Below are positions 61,956-64,000 of a stretch of 64,000 nt of DNA, piece after piece; position 1 is the first letter of the stretch, and every line of letters starts with the position of its first letter. A program made the position numbers and the translations under genes. This stretch comes from Novipirellula caenicola. GTDB lineage: Bacteria; Planctomycetota; Planctomycetia; Pirellulales; Pirellulaceae. Under the pieces are notes generated by a model. It ran no database searches. It was not told the origin of the DNA and saw only the letters and a list, made by a program, of their open reading frames with translations. The stretch is taken from contig NZ_BAABRO010000014.1 in assembly GCF_039545035.1 (NCBI RefSeq), forward strand, positions 1 through 64,000. The letters are read 5' to 3'.

Positions 61956-62582
61956 TTTAGGCGTCGTCAAATCGATCGATTCCAGCAAGGCATGAAGAGA
62001 ATGACGAGGTACTGATCGTCTGTACTCTTAGCATAGCAGCGCTCGGGGAGCCGCACCGCGATCGGTGACGCAGTGTCCGGCAAGCCGTAACGCGCGACGG
62101 CCAATACCTTAGCCCTGTCGTGATTTTTGGTTGCGCATGTTTTCAAACATTCGCTCCACCAAATTCCGTAGGCCGCTAGGTAGCGGATGGTTTCGTTGAC
62201 AGCCAGTTAGATTGACAGACAGTCGAACTGTGTGTTGCAACAAATACCAATGCCGCTGACGATCGACGTTCTGCCGCATCGATATGGTACTGCCGCATCG
62301 ATATCCGAAGAAAAAAATCTCAATCTGACGACGCAATAAAGTTGGTTGCTTTCTGGCCCCCCGGTTGGTAAGATTTTGCAGCGGTGCATGTGGATGCGTT
62401 AGAGCGGGGGTGCTGTCGGTTTGGCTGCCATAGCGGTGAAGAACAGTTGGTTCTATTGACTTCATTCGCGACGACTTTTCTATCAAATACGTCGCATGTG
62501 TTTATTTGCAACCGCAATGTTTGCTCGTCTTTTTTTCTTTTGTGACGATTCAGCTTCTTTTTTTCTTTTGAAAGGTGTCAGC
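61956..62582. other. Intergenic region with a 15-bp direct repeat
   Basis: About 620 bp between divergent genes. ctgccgcatcgatat occurs at 62271-62285 and 62290-62304 (spacing 19), a possible operator. An open frame here on the minus strand (62109-62486) has no family features and a run of T/A phenylalanine codons; I do not accept it. AT-rich DNA from 62490 precedes the DUF1559 start and may hold its promoter. Confidence 0.45.
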
Positions 62583-63752
62583 ATGAAAACGTCTCGGCGA
62601 CAACGTGGTTTCACGTTGGTGGAATTATTGGTGGTCATCGCGATCATCGGGGTACTCGTAGGATTATTGCTTCCGGCAGTGCAGGCGGCTCGCGAAGCAG
62701 CGCGGCGGATGAGTTGCAGCAACAATTTCAAACAGCTGGGTTTGGCGCTGCATAACTATCATTCGGCTTACCAACAGTTGCCCATGCAAGGCACGGGGAC
62801 GTTTGATCCGGCAGCCGACAAGGGCACCGGTGATGTCAAACCCGGCCACAACGCGCGGCGGTTAAGTTTCTTGGTCGGGATGCTGCCGTTCATGGAACAA
62901 CAAGGTTTGTGGGAACAAATCAGTAACCCGTACCAAGGTTGGGCCGCGATGGGACCAACCGGCTGGCAATCAGCGTACGAGCCGTGGGGGACGCAGGTTG
63001 CTGGGTTGCGTTGTCCAAGTGACCCGGCGCAATCGACCTGGGGCATCGCGACGACCAACTACGCAGGCAACTGCATCGGTGATTCTCCGAGCTATGCGCA
63101 TGCTGGTGTGTGGGAGTTTTCGGGAACCAGTTGGAAGCAAGACGTGATCGAAAAACGACGTGGGTGCACACGCGGCTTTTTTGTTCCACGACACAACAGC
63201 AAGTTTCGCGATGTTTTGGATGGATTGGCCAACACCGTAGCGATGGGCGAAATCGTCAACGGTCTCGGTGACAACGACGCGCGAACGGTGGTCAATCAAA
63301 ATCATGGTTGGGGCGGCACGGGCGTTCGCAGCCGCGCGGACGTTTGTAAAAAGGACCTCGACCCCGAACGACCGCAATTTTGGAAACCGGGGCTGACGTC
63401 GCTGGAAACGGCATCGTCACGATCGCGTGGGGCACGGTGGAGTTACTCATTGCCGCTGTTCACCGGCACCAGCTATTCGACGGCGCCCAATAGTGAATTG
63501 TGCTTTGGCGCGAACTGGGAAAACTCGGGCCAAGCCCCCACCGGCAGCCATCATCAAGGCGGTGCCCACGTGTTGATGGGCGACGGTGCGGTCAAATTCA
63601 TCACCGACTCGGTCGATTGTGGCGATGTTTCGTCGCCCGCAGTGATGCCTGGTGATTCGACGATGCTTCCTGCCGGAGCCGAAAGTCCCTACGGATTGTT
63701 TGGGGCGTTGGGAACCCGGGCGAACAAGGAAACCATCGACGGCGAATTCTAA
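62583..63752 (+). CDS. DUF1559 protein with type IV pilin-like N-terminus (second copy)
   Basis: A 389-residue DUF1559 protein. ATG 62583 with AAAGGTG eight bases upstream. The prepilin signal [20 protein letters not shown] and [20 protein letters not shown] match the copy at 27267-28535, and the C-terminal [20 protein letters not shown] is the H-X9-DG motif. Both end in the same FG-ALGTRA-KE pattern, so they are paralogues. It is likely exported by the pseudopilin system; biological role unknown. An in-frame start at 62496 would place 29 residues before the signal and is rejected. Confidence 0.93.
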   Translation: MKTSRRQRGFTLVELLVVIAIIGVLVGLLLPAVQAAREAARRMSCSNNFKQLGLALHNYHSAYQQLPMQGTGTFDPAADKGTGDVKPGHNARRLSFLVGMLPFMEQQGLWEQISNPYQGWAAMGPTGWQSAYEPWGTQVAGLRCPSDPAQSTWGIATTNYAGNCIGDSPSYAHAGVWEFSGTSWKQDVIEKRRGCTRGFFVPRHNSKFRDVLDGLANTVAMGEIVNGLGDNDARTVVNQNHGWGGTGVRSRADVCKKDLDPERPQFWKPGLTSLETASSRSRGARWSYSLPLFTGTSYSTAPNSELCFGANWENSGQAPTGSHHQGGAHVLMGDGAVKFITDSVDCGDVSSPAVMPGDSTMLPAGAESPYGLFGALGTRANKETIDGEF

Positions 63753-63764
63753 ATCCGTCAAAAC

Positions 63765-63812
63765 CGAGACGACCGATGCGGTGCTACTTTGATTTCGGCA
63801 TCGGTTGTCTCG
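63765..63812. terminator. Hairpin after the second DUF1559 gene
   Basis: cgagacgaccgatgc (63765-63779) pairs with gcatcggttgtctcg (63798-63812) over 15 bases with one G-T pair, 12 bp past the stop. Only a few T residues follow, so terminator function is moderately supported. Confidence 0.5.
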
Positions 63813-63826
63813 TTCTGATGTTGTCA

Positions 63827-63855
63827 GTGCGATTCGCCGTACGGGCGAATCGCAC
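63827..63855. repeat. 12-bp perfect hairpin upstream of the last gene
   Basis: gtgcgattcgcc (63827-63838) pairs perfectly with ggcgaatcgcac (63844-63855) around gtacg. No T tract follows in either direction, so it is more likely a repeat or an mRNA structure than a terminator. Confidence 0.55.
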
Positions 63856-63926
63856 GACGAAGGTGTCTCGCACCAGTTTCAGTGGCACATGCCCTTTTTC
63901 CATTTCTAATTCTTTGATTGGTTCAC

Positions 63927-64000
63927 ATGATGATGAAACACATTTTTGCATCGACTCTCTTGCTTTGGGCGTCCATGCTTGGCGCAGTAACACTCGCTGG
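63927..64000 (+). CDS. Start of a small exported protein, truncated by the window edge
   Basis: Three ATG codons in a row (63927, 63930, 63933) are followed by KHIFASTLLLWASMLGAVTLAG, a signal peptide that ends exactly at the window edge. If Cys is next it would be a LAGC lipobox, as in the small lipoprotein at 26960, but the base is not in the window. The fragment sits 174 bp after the second DUF1559 gene on the same strand. Confidence 0.55.
   Translation, partial: MMMKHIFASTLLLWASMLGAVTLA

Noticed and set aside
62109-62486. Minus-strand 125-residue protein
   Set aside because: No family motif; it lies over the direct repeat and AT-rich promoter-like DNA, and composition does not match neighbouring genes.

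Overview
The window looks like chromosomal DNA of a planctomycete of the Pirellulaceae (Rhodopirellula-like). The signs are two DUF1559 'prepilin-like' proteins with H-X9-DG tails, Tat-exported Gfo/Idh/MocA and sugar-isomerase proteins, DUF1080 and ThuA-like secreted proteins, a sulfatase, an H4MPT-pathway FhcB-like protein, loosely packed genes with long spacers, weak Shine-Dalgarno sites, and many short palindromic repeats between genes. The assignment is inferred from gene content only; no rRNA or other phylogenetic marker is present. I recognised no tRNA, rRNA, CRISPR array, phage or intact insertion sequence.

Layout. 1-8.5 kb: trmB, a fused hemD-hemE gene translationally coupled to an FhcB-like gene, a zinc-ribbon protein, a DinB-fold protein, a membrane protein, and a plsC-cdsA phospholipid pair. 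8.7-14.7 kb: secreted oxidoreductase, ThuA-like protein, EF-hand protein, sugar isomerase-like protein, a small membrane protein and a c'-type cytochrome-like protein. 15.2-21.6 kb: a one-direction galactose locus (galK, sodium-solute symporter, galM) followed by a sulfatase. 21.9-26.7 kb: TPR protein plus polysaccharide export protein, DUF2059 protein, O-methyltransferase. 26.9-39 kb: a 59-residue lipoprotein, DUF1559 protein, secreted nuclease/phosphatase-fold, DUF1080, nitroreductase, GAF protein, phosphoesterase, peroxiredoxin-like protein, a DinB fusion and a family 2 glycosyltransferase. 39.2-41.6 kb: SMP-30-type lactonase and then an array of 111-bp tandem repeats.

41.7-55.6 kb is a tightly packed leftward operon: DUF58, BatA/VWA, VWA plus glutamine-amidotransferase-like, a 1956-residue DUF4175-type coiled-coil membrane protein, a terpenoid-cyclase-fold secreted protein and a DUF6263-like protein. 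It resembles MoxR-DUF58-Bat loci but has no MoxR ATPase in view. A LacI/AraC hybrid regulator is divergent from it. 57.2-62 kb: OsmC-type protein and a three-gene ABC exporter (ATPase, FtsX permease, HlyD adaptor). 62.6-64 kb: a second DUF1559 gene and the start of a small exported protein cut by the window edge.

The most unusual non-gene structures are the 111-bp array at 40.23-41.61 kb, where every unit is a 26-bp inverted repeat whose two arms differ by a compensatory base-pair swap; a 192-bp MITE-like element with 21-bp terminal inverted repeats (28,942-29,133); a 90-bp dispersed repeat present twice in opposite orientation (18,426-18,515 and 31,271-31,360); and a perfect 40-bp palindrome at 89-128. 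The most unusual gene arrangements are the HemD-HemE fusion coupled to FhcB, the MoxR-less DUF58/Bat/DUF4175 operon, and a galactose locus next to a sulfatase.
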